Assembly (NCBI RefSeq): GCF_014897315.1
Contig: NZ_JABUYL010000012.1
Coordinates: 1-64,000, forward strand
Source: Proteus sp. FME41
GTDB taxonomy: Bacteria > Pseudomonadota > Gammaproteobacteria > Enterobacterales > Enterobacteriaceae
DNA length: 64,000 bases
Reading direction: 5' to 3'
The notes under the pieces are model-generated. The model was not told where the DNA came from and searched no databases. It saw only the letters and a list, made by a program, of their open reading frames with translations. A program made the translations under genes and the position numbers. This document shows positions 29,906-40,351 of this stretch, in pieces. The stretch's first letter is position 1; the number at the start of each line of letters is the position of its first letter.

Positions 29906-31036
29906 ATGAAAAAGAACATCTTGGCATCAATAATAAGTCTTTTATTAATATCAACAGTAGGTTGTGATAATTCAAATGAAAATTCGAATACAGGAACACC
30001 CTCTCAAGATAAAAATAAAACAGAGCAAACAACACAATCTCAACCTGATTCAAAAAACACTCAATCTGATGAAGTTCAATTTAGCCAGAAAATTGAAAAA
30101 GGTAATTTGTGGTTAGCAACGTTTAACGAAGATTTTGGCACCATTATACAGAAAAAAACGGGTAGAATTTCAGGCACAATTAACGTTAATCTTTTAGATA
30201 ATACGAAAACAGTTTTAACAAGTTTAAGTTCTGATCATGGTGAAAGCATTGATTTAACACCTTTCAAAATATTCGAAACTGAAACAGACCAAATAAAAAA
30301 AATGAAAGCGAGCAGTGCGATAATGCCTGTTAGAAGCGCTTTCTCTATGCATTTGAGTGCTTCAGGAGCAGAGCGTGCTAAAGAATCTTTTGAATTTATG
30401 AAAACGCTTCCTCCTACACTTCCAGAATTAGATGCTGTAGGTAATGCTTATGGTGAAAGTTATGTTGATTTATATGAAAAATTGTTGAAATTGGGCGATT
30501 ATCTCGTTGTAAAAGAAACTTATCGCTTAGATGATTTTGCACAAGCAAGTGCTTTGTATGAAGATGTGAAAAATGCTTATGCCAAACTAATTGATGAAAA
30601 AGAAAAAGCTGCTGATGCATATGAAAACTATTACCAAGCAATGCATATTGAAGAGCTTGAATTAGTGAAAAAAGAAGGCTTAGTGGTTCGTTATCAAATT
30701 ATGCAATCATTGGATATAGTTACCAGTACACTTGATTCAATGAATCCAGATAAAATTGATGTAGCTGCACTCTCTGCGGCAATTACCAAAATTGAAGCTC
30801 AATCAATTGAACTAGGAAAAGTATTTGGTGATGAAGCATTGCTGAATAAAGAAAATATGAAAGGCACTGATTATTCAGTTAAAAAGTATTTAGAATTATA
30901 CCAACAACTTGTTATTGAGTTAAAAGTGTTAGAGAAAAAACTTAATGAGAATAAAGATGTATCAGGTAGCATAAATACGATTTCAAATGAATATAAATAC
31001 TTGATAGAGAATTATAACTCTCTAATAGCGAAGTAA
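29906..31036 (+). CDS. DUF3829 (YiiG-like) lipoprotein
   Basis: A 376-residue lipoprotein. The signal peptide ends in the lipobox STVGC with lipidated C20. A Ser/Asn/Gln-rich linker follows to about residue 55. The remaining part is mostly helical and resembles E. coli YiiG and other DUF3829 proteins, whose function is unknown; matching features are the YVDLYEKLLKLGDYLVVKE-like helix and a late ISNEYKYLIENYNSLI end. Residue 21 is Asp in CDNS, the inner-membrane retention signal of the Lol system, so it may stay in the inner membrane. GAGGG precedes the ATG. Confidence 0.75.
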   Translation: MKKNILASIISLLLISTVGCDNSNENSNTGTPSQDKNKTEQTTQSQPDSKNTQSDEVQFSQKIEKGNLWLATFNEDFGTIIQKKTGRISGTINVNLLDNTKTVLTSLSSDHGESIDLTPFKIFETETDQIKKMKASSAIMPVRSAFSMHLSASGAERAKESFEFMKTLPPTLPELDAVGNAYGESYVDLYEKLLKLGDYLVVKETYRLDDFAQASALYEDVKNAYAKLIDEKEKAADAYENYYQAMHIEELELVKKEGLVVRYQIMQSLDIVTSTLDSMNPDKIDVAALSAAITKIEAQSIELGKVFGDEALLNKENMKGTDYSVKKYLELYQQLVIELKVLEKKLNENKDVSGSINTISNEYKYLIENYNSLIAK

Positions 31037-31056
31037 TATTTTTACAATTAAAATGT

Positions 31057-31085
31057 AAATCGCGCTTTAATAGTGCGATTTTTCT
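31057..31085 (+). terminator. Terminator after the DUF3829 lipoprotein
   Basis: AAATCGCGC (31057-31065) pairs with GTGCGATTT (31073-31081), one G-T pair, seven-base loop, then T-rich sequence. It lies 20 bases past the stop. Confidence 0.8.
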
Positions 31086-31369
31086 TGCAAGATTTATTTT
31101 TTATACTGAGTTTTATTAAACATTAAATGATGGTTAGAAAAAGATGATCCAAACTCATGCTCAGAAGAGTCTTGAAATAGAGTGGAATGCTAGAAAAAAA
31201 GATTAAGAATGTAATCTATTTTTATATAATAAAATTATAAATTAATGATACGTATTCATTCTTATTTTAGATTCTTGTTTTATTATCGTTGCGCTATTTA
31301 TTTTGCTCTTTGGCTTAATTTTACTGATAAGAAAATGTATTTTTATCAGTGCAAGATAGGACTATCTAT
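31086..31369. other. Promoter-side gap before the alpha-2-macroglobulin gene
   Basis: About 284 AT-rich bases. A 20-codon ORF at 31144-31206 has no convincing ribosome-binding site and is not called. The promoter of the alpha-2-macroglobulin/pbpC unit is expected here, but no clear element was found. Confidence 0.4.
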
Positions 31370-34300
31370 ATGGACGTACTACGTTTTTTGCTTTCCCTCC
31401 CTTTTAAACTGATCCGTTTATTTGGGTGGATCATTGTTTTTTGTATTCGTCTTCTTGAGAAAATACTCAGTCCGCTTATAGGGAAAATACAATGGAGTAC
31501 ACCAGTATGGATTAGTTTTGTTGCTCGTCATTTGCGAAATGTTGAAAAAAAAATAGTCGGCCATCCTAAAACTGTATTAGGTACTACTATTTTTATTATT
31601 GTCGCGTCATTTGGTGGTTATTACGGTTATCACAGTTATCTTAATCGCCCTGTTCCTATCGATGTTGCACCAATTGTTGTGCAAAATGTTGATGTGAAAC
31701 TTAAAGGGCCAGCAAAAATCAATTATGCCAGTGATAATCCTCAATCACAGAAAATAATTTTATCTTTTTCTCGCTCTGCTGCACCAATTACACTAATTGA
31801 TAAAGAAGTTACTGAGGGGGTGACATTAACGCCCGCTATTGAAGGTAACTGGCGGTGGCAAAATGGTTCGACACTTGTTTTTACAGCCCAAAAACCATTT
31901 GTGATGGGAAGTGAATATAAAATAGAGCTTGATGAAGCCCAATTATTAGCCCCTCAATTTTCACTTAAATTAAAAAAATATGAATTTAAAACAACCTCTT
32001 TTGATTATAGTTTAGGCAGCCGCGAATTTTATCAAGATCCTCAAAATCCATCACAAAAGCACGCTATCATCAAAATCGCGTTTAATGCGCCTGTTGATAT
32101 TCAAAGCTTTGAAAAACGCCTTTCAATGAAATATGGCGATAATGAAAAACTAAAATACGTGATTAATTATGACAATAAAAAATTAACAGCATGGGTTCAT
32201 TCTGAGCCATTAGCGCTAAAGGATATTAGTAGCCAAGTTTTCCTTAAAATCACCCCCGGTGTTACGACGACAGTAACGGGAAATACAACATTAAAAGAAA
32301 AAACGTATCATGTTGATATTCCAAGTTTATATAGTCTTACTGTTTCAAATATAGAGAGTGAACTTGTTGAATCTGAAAATGGAAAAGATGCACGAGTGCT
32401 TATTGTTTCATTAAATGATGATTTAAACGAAAAAGAGATAAAAAATGAAGTCTCCGCATGGTTATTACCTCAGCATAATTTAGAAATACAAGATGCTGAT
32501 ATTAACCAAGGTGAAGATGATTATTACGATTGGAATTTGGGTGATGTTAGTAAAACAATTCTTGCTCAATCTGAAAAATTAACACTTGAAATGAATGATA
32601 ATGAGCAAGAAAATCAGGCGACCTTTGCTTTCAAATACAATGCACCAGCTTATCGCTATTTATTAGTTAAAATTCCAAGCGGAATAATCTCTGTAGGTGG
32701 ATATCAATTAAAAGAAGATCATTACCAAATTGTTAGTGTACCTGATTATCCACAAATGCTGAGTTTTGTCTCTGAAGGTGCTTTACTTTCAATGACGGGT
32801 GACAAACGGATCACAGTTTCTGCACGTAATCTGCCAGGTTTACAACTTGATATTAAACGAGTCATTCCAAATCAGTTACAACACATAGTTTCTTTTAAAG
32901 ATAAGTATTTTACATCAACAAATTTTAACCGTCTTAATGATGAGTATTTTACTGAGCATTTTACTTATCAAACTGCATTAAATAATGAAAATAAAGGTGA
33001 AATTCAATATAAAGGCATTGATTTAAGTCGCTATTTATCTACTGACCCTAATGCCAAGCGTGGAATATTTTTATTAAAACTCACCTCATGGGATCCTAAC
33101 AAAGCGGCAAAAGCTGATGATGAAGATGACGATGAATATTATGACGAAGAAGATGTTGTTTCTGATACCCGTTTTATCGTTGTCACAGATTTAGGGATTA
33201 TCGCTAAATCCTCAATTGATGGCTCTAGAGATGTTTTTGTACAATCTATTTATAGCGGAGAGCCTGTTAGTAATGCAAAAGTCTCTGTTATTGCTAAAAA
33301 CGGAACAACGTTACTTAGCAAAATAACTCATGCTGATGGGCATGTCGCTTTTCCAACCCTTAAAGACTTTAGAAATGAACAAACTGCAGTTCTCTTTTTA
33401 GTTGAAAAAGAAGGGGATATTTCATTTTTACCAACAGATGCTTATTACGATAGACAACTAAACCTTTCTCGTTTTGATGTTTACGGTGATGATACACCAA
33501 GAGATCCACGTACTCTTGATAGTTTCCTCTTTTCTGATAGAGGTGTTTATCGACCGGGGGAAACATTTAATATAGGGCTTATCACTCGTACATTTGATTG
33601 GAAAACGGCGATTGAAGGGGTGCCTTTACGTATTGAAATCCGTGACCCTCGTAATACATTAATGTTAAATCAATCCATGACATTAAACGAGTTTGGTTTT
33701 AATGAGTTGAGCTATACCACGTCAGAAAACTCACCGACTGGAGATTGGAATATCTATCTTTACTTGGTAGGTAAGAATAATGAAGATGCCAGTTTATTAG
33801 GCAGTACAACCATTGTCGTTAAAGAGTTTGAACCTGATTTACTTAAAGTTGCACTTAATCTGACGCCTAATAGACAACAAGGGTGGGTAACACCTTCTGA
33901 ACTAAAAGCTTCAATTGATGTACAAAATCTATTTGGTACACCAGCACAAGACCGACGTGTTGTTTCTAAATTAACGTTGCGACCAATTTATCCGAACTTT
34001 TCTCGTTATGCTGATTATCGTTTTTATGAAAACCGTCGTAATCACGATAGTTTTGAGACGGATTTAGAAGAGAAAACAACGAATGAAGAAGGATTTGCGG
34101 ATATTGATTTAGGGCTAACATCTTATGATGATGCAACTTATCAATTACAGCTTATTTCTGAAGCTTTTGACGCAGGAAGTGGTCGTTCAGTTACGGCGGC
34201 TGCGCGCGTGATGGTATCTCCTCATGATTATCTGATTGGTGTAAAAGCGGATGGCTCTCTCGACTACATTAATCAAAATGCGCAGCGTAATCTCACTTTT

Positions 34301-37300
34301 ATTGCTATTGATCCGACTTTAAAACAAGTTGCTCAAGAGGCATTAACGTTAGAACGCTATGAGCAAAAATATCTCTCTGTTTTAACGCGCCAAAATTCAG
34401 GTGTTTATAAATATCAGTCTAAATTAAAAGAAGTCTTTATTAATGAGGTCGCACTTTCTATTGATGAAAAGGGCAGCAACATTATATTAGAGACACAAAC
34501 ACCGGGTAACTTTGTATTATTAGTGAAAAACAAAGAAGGTAGTGTACTGAACCGAATTAATTATACGGTTGCAGGAAATGCGAATGTTACACGTTCACTG
34601 GATCGTGAGGCTGAGTTACAACTCACCTTAAATAAAGATACATATAAAGCCGGTGAAGAGATCGAAATAGCCATTAATGCGCCTTATACCGGTAGCGGTA
34701 TTATCACGATAGAAAAAGATAAGGTTTATCATTGGCAGTGGTTTACATCATCAACAACAAATTCAGTACAAAAAATTCAAGTTCCTGCGCAATTGCAAGG
34801 TAACGGTTATATTAATGTCCAATTTGTTCGAGATATAAATTCTGATGAAATATTTATGAGCCCACTTAGCTATGGCGTTGTACCGTTTAAAGTCAGTCGT
34901 GAAGATTATCAAGCTCAAATTGAATTGCAGTCTCCTGAGGTTATCAAACCCGGTGATACTTTACCGATTACTGTAAAAACAGGGATGCCACAACAAGTTG
35001 CTGTTTTTGCTGTTGATGAAGGTATCTTGCAAGTTGCGCGATATAAATTAAAAGATCCATTGGATTACTTTTTCCGTAAGCGCTCATTAGAAGTTGAAAG
35101 CACGCAAATACTGGATCTCATTTTGCCTGAATTTAGCAAAATGATGTCACTGACTTCAGCGCCAGGTGGTGATGCGGGTGAAGGGGTTGATCTCTATTTA
35201 AATCCATTTAAACGTAAGAAAGAAGAGCCTGTCGCGTATTGGTCTGGCATTACAGAGGTTGATGGAGAAGCTGTCTTTAACTACAAAGTGCCAGAGTATT
35301 TTAATGGCAAAATAAGGGTTATGGTGGTATCTGTTACACCAAATCGTATCGGAAATACGCAACGTTATACAACTGTGCGTGATGATTTTGTATTAAGTCC
35401 TCATATTCCTACTACGGTCGCACCTAATGATGAATTTGATGTCACTTTAGGTATCGCAAATAACCTGACAGATCTTAACGGTGTTGCAACTAAACTCGAT
35501 GTGATAATAACACCAGAACCTCAATTAGAAGTGATAGGACAAAAGAGTTATCAACTAGAATTAGGTGAGAAAAAAGAAACGGTAGTTTCCTTTAGACTAA
35601 AAGCGACATCGCAGTTAGGTAATGGTGCTATTACCTTCATGGTAAATACTGAAGGTAAAGTGACACAAAGAACCGTAAATCTCTCAATTCGTCCGGCTTC
35701 GGCTTATCGTACCCAATCAAGCTTAGGGCGCATGGAGGGTAAAGAGCAACGTGTTACCTATATTCGTCAAATGTATGATGAGTACGCAAAAAGAGATGCG
35801 CGCGTTTCTTACTCGCCTTTAGTACTAAGCAGTGCATTGGCACAATATCTGGCTAATTATCCTTATAACTGTTCAGAGCAAATAACCAGTCAGGCAATAC
35901 CGTTGTTATTCCATCAACGTAACCCTGAAATGAAGGCAATATATTCACAAGATAAAATTCGTACTCAACTTGAACAGACAATGGCAACATTACTGACTCG
36001 CCAAAATGGTCAAGGTGCTATCGGAACATGGCGTTCAACACCATCGACTGATCCATTTGTGACGTTATATGTGGTTCAATTCTTACTTGAAGCGCAAGAT
36101 GCTAATTACCCAGTATCAGACACATTGTTACGATCATCCAATGAATACTTAACCAAGCTTGCGGTGAATTCAGGGCTAAATAATCAAGATGAACTTAGAA
36201 TGCGTGCTTTCGCTGTTTATTTATTAACACGTCAAGGCAAAGTGACTACCAGTGAAATAGCCGCCATTCAAACTCGGATGCAAAAAAATTATCCAAAAAC
36301 ATGGCAGAATGATTTAGGTGCTTTATACCTAGCGGTTTCTTATAAAATGCTGAAAATGGATAAACAAGCGGATGAATTGCTAAAACCGACATGGCAAGAA
36401 CTAAACAAGGCTTATAGCAAAGCGTGGTGGTCACATAACTACTTAGATCCACTCGTGCTAGACAGTACAAGACTGTATCTGATAGTGAAATATTTCCCTG
36501 AAAAAGCAGGAGATATCCCACCGCAATTATTAGAAAATATGGTAATGAGCTTTAAAGAAGAGCGATATACCACACAATCATCAGCGATGAGTATCTTGGC
36601 GTTAGAGCATTACACTAAACAGATCCAAAATATGACAACGCCGACACAGCCATTAACGGTGAGTGTAAAAAGTGATGAAAACCCACCCGTTGTTATTTCA
36701 TCGATGACAAATGCAACAGCGATCGGTCAGTTTAACGCGGGTATTAAAGAGATCTTATTTAATAACCCAACTAATAATGCGGCTTGGTATGTTGTGACGC
36801 AATCAGGTTTTGACAGTGAACAACCAACAGAAGCACTTTCACGAGGATTAGAAATCTCTCGTGATTATGTCAATGAGAAAGGTGAGGTGGTTAATAGTGC
36901 AACATTGGGTGAAAAACTCTATGTGAACATAAAGATCAGAGCCAATGCAAAACAGGGTGTGAATAATGTCGTGCTGGTGGATTTACTTCCGGGTGGTTTT
37001 GAAGTTGTACAACAATCAATGGATGATGTTGATAACCCTGAAGCAGAGTGGTTATCACCAACAGGATCGAAAGGAACTCGCTGGTCACCAGAATACAGTG
37101 ATATTCGAGAAGACAGAGTCATTATTTACGGTACAGCGACCCAACAGGTACAAGAATTTGTTTATCAAATTAAAGCAACCCATTCTGGGGTATTCACAAT
37201 ACCGCCCGCATTTGCAGAAGCTATGTATGATCGCGAAATACAAGCGTTAGCTGTTGGTAAAGGTGCCATGACGATTAAAAAACCAACGCAAGTTAGTGGC

Positions 37301-37312
37301 AGTATTAAATGA
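31370..37312 (+). CDS. yfhM: Bacterial alpha-2-macroglobulin (thioester protease trap)
   Basis: A 1980-residue protein of the bacterial alpha-2-macroglobulin family, which traps proteases that breach the envelope. The thioester motif CSEQ is present at residues 1501-1504 (in NYPYNCSEQITS), so this is the thioester-bearing YfhM class next to pbpC, not YfaS. MG domains precede it and the receptor-binding-like domain ends the protein. It is some 300 residues longer than E. coli YfhM, and the N-terminus is not a lipoprotein signal: basic and hydrophobic stretches are followed by one membrane helix near 70-90, so it is likely anchored in the inner membrane facing the periplasm. The ATG at 31370 follows AGGA by nine bases; an upstream in-frame GTG is less likely. 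Confidence 0.9.
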   Translation: MDVLRFLLSLPFKLIRLFGWIIVFCIRLLEKILSPLIGKIQWSTPVWISFVARHLRNVEKKIVGHPKTVLGTTIFIIVASFGGYYGYHSYLNRPVPIDVAPIVVQNVDVKLKGPAKINYASDNPQSQKIILSFSRSAAPITLIDKEVTEGVTLTPAIEGNWRWQNGSTLVFTAQKPFVMGSEYKIELDEAQLLAPQFSLKLKKYEFKTTSFDYSLGSREFYQDPQNPSQKHAIIKIAFNAPVDIQSFEKRLSMKYGDNEKLKYVINYDNKKLTAWVHSEPLALKDISSQVFLKITPGVTTTVTGNTTLKEKTYHVDIPSLYSLTVSNIESELVESENGKDARVLIVSLNDDLNEKEIKNEVSAWLLPQHNLEIQDADINQGEDDYYDWNLGDVSKTILAQSEKLTLEMNDNEQENQATFAFKYNAPAYRYLLVKIPSGIISVGGYQLKEDHYQIVSVPDYPQMLSFVSEGALLSMTGDKRITVSARNLPGLQLDIKRVIPNQLQHIVSFKDKYFTSTNFNRLNDEYFTEHFTYQTALNNENKGEIQYKGIDLSRYLSTDPNAKRGIFLLKLTSWDPNKAAKADDEDDDEYYDEEDVVSDTRFIVVTDLGIIAKSSIDGSRDVFVQSIYSGEPVSNAKVSVIAKNGTTLLSKITHADGHVAFPTLKDFRNEQTAVLFLVEKEGDISFLPTDAYYDRQLNLSRFDVYGDDTPRDPRTLDSFLFSDRGVYRPGETFNIGLITRTFDWKTAIEGVPLRIEIRDPRNTLMLNQSMTLNEFGFNELSYTTSENSPTGDWNIYLYLVGKNNEDASLLGSTTIVVKEFEPDLLKVALNLTPNRQQGWVTPSELKASIDVQNLFGTPAQDRRVVSKLTLRPIYPNFSRYADYRFYENRRNHDSFETDLEEKTTNEEGFADIDLGLTSYDDATYQLQLISEAFDAGSGRSVTAAARVMVSPHDYLIGVKADGSLDYINQNAQRNLTFIAIDPTLKQVAQEALTLERYEQKYLSVLTRQNSGVYKYQSKLKEVFINEVALSIDEKGSNIILETQTPGNFVLLVKNKEGSVLNRINYTVAGNANVTRSLDREAELQLTLNKDTYKAGEEIEIAINAPYTGSGIITIEKDKVYHWQWFTSSTTNSVQKIQVPAQLQGNGYINVQFVRDINSDEIFMSPLSYGVVPFKVSREDYQAQIELQSPEVIKPGDTLPITVKTGMPQQVAVFAVDEGILQVARYKLKDPLDYFFRKRSLEVESTQILDLILPEFSKMMSLTSAPGGDAGEGVDLYLNPFKRKKEEPVAYWSGITEVDGEAVFNYKVPEYFNGKIRVMVVSVTPNRIGNTQRYTTVRDDFVLSPHIPTTVAPNDEFDVTLGIANNLTDLNGVATKLDVIITPEPQLEVIGQKSYQLELGEKKETVVSFRLKATSQLGNGAITFMVNTEGKVTQRTVNLSIRPASAYRTQSSLGRMEGKEQRVTYIRQMYDEYAKRDARVSYSPLVLSSALAQYLANYPYNCSEQITSQAIPLLFHQRNPEMKAIYSQDKIRTQLEQTMATLLTRQNGQGAIGTWRSTPSTDPFVTLYVVQFLLEAQDANYPVSDTLLRSSNEYLTKLAVNSGLNNQDELRMRAFAVYLLTRQGKVTTSEIAAIQTRMQKNYPKTWQNDLGALYLAVSYKMLKMDKQADELLKPTWQELNKAYSKAWWSHNYLDPLVLDSTRLYLIVKYFPEKAGDIPPQLLENMVMSFKEERYTTQSSAMSILALEHYTKQIQNMTTPTQPLTVSVKSDENPPVVISSMTNATAIGQFNAGIKEILFNNPTNNAAWYVVTQSGFDSEQPTEALSRGLEISRDYVNEKGEVVNSATLGEKLYVNIKIRANAKQGVNNVVLVDLLPGGFEVVQQSMDDVDNPEAEWLSPTGSKGTRWSPEYSDIREDRVIIYGTATQQVQEFVYQIKATHSGVFTIPPAFAEAMYDREIQALAVGKGAMTIKKPTQVSGSIK

Positions 37313-37354
37313 AATTAGATGTAATATCAGACGCTTGTTTCTGGTTATTTTAAT

Positions 37355-39739
37355 ATGACCAGAAGCAAGCGGTTTTTACAAAATATATTAATGGGGGGCT
37401 TTTTAGTCGCCCTCTTTTGTATTGTATTTCGCCTTTTCCCTCATCCTGCACTATCAGAAGGCTTTTTATCTTCAACTGCCTACTATGATAGCAATGGAAA
37501 TTTACTGCGTTTAACACTCGCTAATGATGAACGTTATCGATTGTGGACGGATTTAGACGATATTTCGCCTTTAATGGTTGAAAGTGCTATGCGATATGAA
37601 GATCGCTGGTTCTATTATCATGTTGGATTTAATCCTTACAGTTTACTTCGAGGCTTTTTTGTCAGTTATGTTTATGGTGAGCGATTACAAGGTGGTTCAA
37701 CGATCACCATGCAACTGGCTCGCATGCATTGGCAATTAAATACACGTACAATAGGGGGCAAATTTGTTCAGGTATTACGTGCTATTCAATTAGAACTCAG
37801 TTATTCAAAACATGATATTTTAGAAGCTTATTTCAACTATGCACCTTATGGGCGAAATATAGAAAGTGTTGGTGCTGCGAGCCTGATTTACTTTAATAAA
37901 AATCCTAAAGAATTAACGTTACCCGAAGCGTTAACACTTGCCGTATTACCTCAATCGCCAAGTTACCGAATCGAGCCAAATAGTGATGGTATTAGTCTTT
38001 CTTTAATGAAAACGCGTAATCAGCTTTATGATTATTGGCTGGAAGAACATCCTAAAGATGCCGATTTATCTGCACTGTTTCACTTGCCACTTCGGTTACG
38101 TCAACCCGAAAAAATGCCTTATATTGCACCTCACTTAGTGGAGCAAATTGAAAAACAGGAAAAATTTAACCCAAGAAAACCTACAACTATAGTCACAACG
38201 ATTGATCTTCCATTACAAAAACTAGTTGAAAAACAAGTTGATGCGTTTATTGAACGAAATAAACATCTTGGTGTTAAAAATGCCTCCGTGATCCTTGTTG
38301 ATACACGAGATATGGGCGTTAAAGCGTTAGTTGGTTCGGCTGATTATTATAATGTTGATATTCATGGGCAAGTTAATGGCACTAATGCGAAACGCTCACC
38401 AGGCTCAACATTAAAACCTTTTATCTATGCGTTAGGGTTAGAACAAGGAATATTACACCCTAGAACGATATTGAAAGATGTTCCCTCCACATTTGGAAGT
38501 TATGCACCAGAAAACTTTGATTTACGTTTTTTAGGGCCGATTTCAGCAACTCAAGCATTAAATTACAGTCGAAATATCCCTGCGGTGGCGATTGCCTCTC
38601 AATTGAAACAACCCACACTCTATCAGTTTTTACAAATGTCTGGCGTTAGTAACATGGCGAGTGAAAAACATTATGGTTTATCACTCGTGTTAGGCGGGGG
38701 GGAGATTACAGTACAAGAATTAGCGAAGCTCTATACAATATTAGCCAATCGAGGCCAACTTAAACCGTTAAGAATGCAAAGTACGGATACAATTACTCAA
38801 CCCATTCGATTGCTCAGTGAAGAGGCGAGTTTCATTACATTGGATATGTTAAGTCAGCATCGGCGGCCTGATGATACTCTTGCACAAAAATCCATGACGC
38901 TACCCGTGTATTGGAAAACAGGCACCTCTTGGGGATTTCGTGATGCATGGAGTAGTGGCATATTCGGTCCCTATGTTTTAGTGGTTTGGATAGGTAATTT
39001 TGATGGCAAAGGAAACAGCGCATTAATTGGTGCCGAAGCAGCCGCACCTCTATTTTTTAATATTATAGATAATATTGTTGCAGATTATCCGAATTTAAAA
39101 GAGCCTAGATTTAAGCTTCCTGAAAATATTAAGCAAGTCGATATTTGTTTGGCGAGTGGTAATTTACCTACGCCATGGTGTCAACGAAAAGGTAAAACAT
39201 GGTTTATTCCAGGTAAATCACCAATTAAAGTCGATACTATTTATCGGCCTCTAGCAATTGATAAAGCGACGGGTGAAGTTGTTTGTCCTCCGTACAATGA
39301 AGATCAGGTAAATATCGAAATTTTTGAATATTGGCCTTCAGATCTCGCTAAAGTTTTTGCGCAAGCAGGATTACCCAAACGCATTCCACCCTCTACGGCG
39401 CATTGTAAAAATGGGGATATGGCGGTGGCAGGTACGGCACCTCGTATATTATCACCATTACGAAATACAACTTACACCTTAAGACGGACATCATCACCAA
39501 ATACGTCCATTATATTTAATGCAACGGCAGATAATGATAGCAGTATTATTTATTGGTTTGTTGATGATGCCTATTTGGGAAACAGTACAAATCAGCGTTC
39601 GATTGAGTGGCATCCAAAAGAAAGTGGTCGTTATCGTATTCGTGCTGTAGATGACAAAGGGCGCGCGGATACTCGCAATATTCAAGTTGATATTATTGGT
39701 GTGATAAAAACACAAGTGCTAGAAGTGCAAGAGTATTAG
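37355..39739 (+). CDS. pbpC: Penicillin-binding protein 1C
   Basis: A 794-residue bifunctional peptidoglycan synthase. An N-terminal membrane helix (about 10-28) is followed by the glycosyltransferase domain with EDRWFYYHVGFNP and GGSTITMQLARM. The transpeptidase domain has the active-site STLK (S351, K354), SRN and KTG (K521). The C-terminal part (about 690-794) is the PBP1C-specific domain. It lies 42 bases after the alpha-2-macroglobulin gene, the pairing seen in many Gram-negatives, where PBP1C is thought to mend the wall at sites of attack. The ribosome-binding site is weak, so coupling to the upstream gene is possible. Confidence 0.94.
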   Translation: MTRSKRFLQNILMGGFLVALFCIVFRLFPHPALSEGFLSSTAYYDSNGNLLRLTLANDERYRLWTDLDDISPLMVESAMRYEDRWFYYHVGFNPYSLLRGFFVSYVYGERLQGGSTITMQLARMHWQLNTRTIGGKFVQVLRAIQLELSYSKHDILEAYFNYAPYGRNIESVGAASLIYFNKNPKELTLPEALTLAVLPQSPSYRIEPNSDGISLSLMKTRNQLYDYWLEEHPKDADLSALFHLPLRLRQPEKMPYIAPHLVEQIEKQEKFNPRKPTTIVTTIDLPLQKLVEKQVDAFIERNKHLGVKNASVILVDTRDMGVKALVGSADYYNVDIHGQVNGTNAKRSPGSTLKPFIYALGLEQGILHPRTILKDVPSTFGSYAPENFDLRFLGPISATQALNYSRNIPAVAIASQLKQPTLYQFLQMSGVSNMASEKHYGLSLVLGGGEITVQELAKLYTILANRGQLKPLRMQSTDTITQPIRLLSEEASFITLDMLSQHRRPDDTLAQKSMTLPVYWKTGTSWGFRDAWSSGIFGPYVLVVWIGNFDGKGNSALIGAEAAAPLFFNIIDNIVADYPNLKEPRFKLPENIKQVDICLASGNLPTPWCQRKGKTWFIPGKSPIKVDTIYRPLAIDKATGEVVCPPYNEDQVNIEIFEYWPSDLAKVFAQAGLPKRIPPSTAHCKNGDMAVAGTAPRILSPLRNTTYTLRRTSSPNTSIIFNATADNDSSIIYWFVDDAYLGNSTNQRSIEWHPKESGRYRIRAVDDKGRADTRNIQVDIIGVIKTQVLEVQEY

Positions 39740-39903
39740 CGTTAAAAACCACCGGTTTTACTTAATGATTGTCTTAACGTGTAAATATTAATTTCTATCG
39801 TTATCTTATTCTAACTATTGTTGTTTCATATTGTTGCGAGGTAATTATTAGGTAAAATATTGAAAATATATTTTATCTTGTGAGCAAGGAAGACATAATC
39901 AGT

Positions 39904-40251
39904 ATGAAAACTCAAATTCTAAAATTAGCATTATTAGGTGCATTAACATTACCTTTAGTTGGGTGTGGTGGTGGAACACCTAATTGTGATAGTTCAGAAG
40001 CCAAGAACTTGGTGGTTGATATTACAAAAGATGAATTACGTGACCAAAAAATGGCCGCTGTGATCGATCAAATTAAGATCAAAGTAGAAAGCGTACGTAC
40101 ACGTGAACATGACGAAAAAAGAGATACCTATTCATGTGCGGCTGAGCTTTCTTTTGAAGGTGCGGGCGGTAAAAATGCGATTCCTATAACCTATACTATT
40201 GAAAGTACAGACGACGGAAAAGAGTTTTACGTCAATGTATTTGGTTTGTAA
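39904..40251 (+). CDS. Small lipoprotein of unknown function
   Basis: A 115-residue protein with a signal peptide ending in the lipobox PLVGC (C21), followed by Gly-Gly-Gly and a soluble domain of about 90 residues with two further cysteines (PNCDSS and YSCAAE) that could form a disulfide. The start is the ATG at 39904, preceded by AAGGAAG; an upstream GTG in frame is less likely. I do not recognise the family. It lies 164 bases after pbpC and may belong to the same envelope-stress unit, though it could have its own promoter. Confidence 0.72.
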   Translation: MKTQILKLALLGALTLPLVGCGGGTPNCDSSEAKNLVVDITKDELRDQKMAAVIDQIKIKVESVRTREHDEKRDTYSCAAELSFEGAGGKNAIPITYTIESTDDGKEFYVNVFGL

Positions 40252-40258
40252 TAGCGAT

Positions 40259-40285
40259 AAAAAGCCATCATTATGATGGCTTTTT
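40259..40285. terminator. Bidirectional terminator, lipoprotein/DyP peroxidase
   Basis: AAAAAGCCATCA (40259-40270) pairs exactly with TGATGGCTTTTT (40274-40285), TTA loop. It lies between convergent genes and has U tracts on both strands. Confidence 0.92.
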
Positions 40286-40351
40286 ATGTTTAATGAGTAA
40301 GATATCTGATGAATTCTTTATAACTTAAGTGCGTTTAATCTATTTTTCATA

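Noticed and set aside
31144-31206. 20-codon open frame before the alpha-2-macroglobulin gene
   Set aside because: No good ribosome-binding site and too short to judge.
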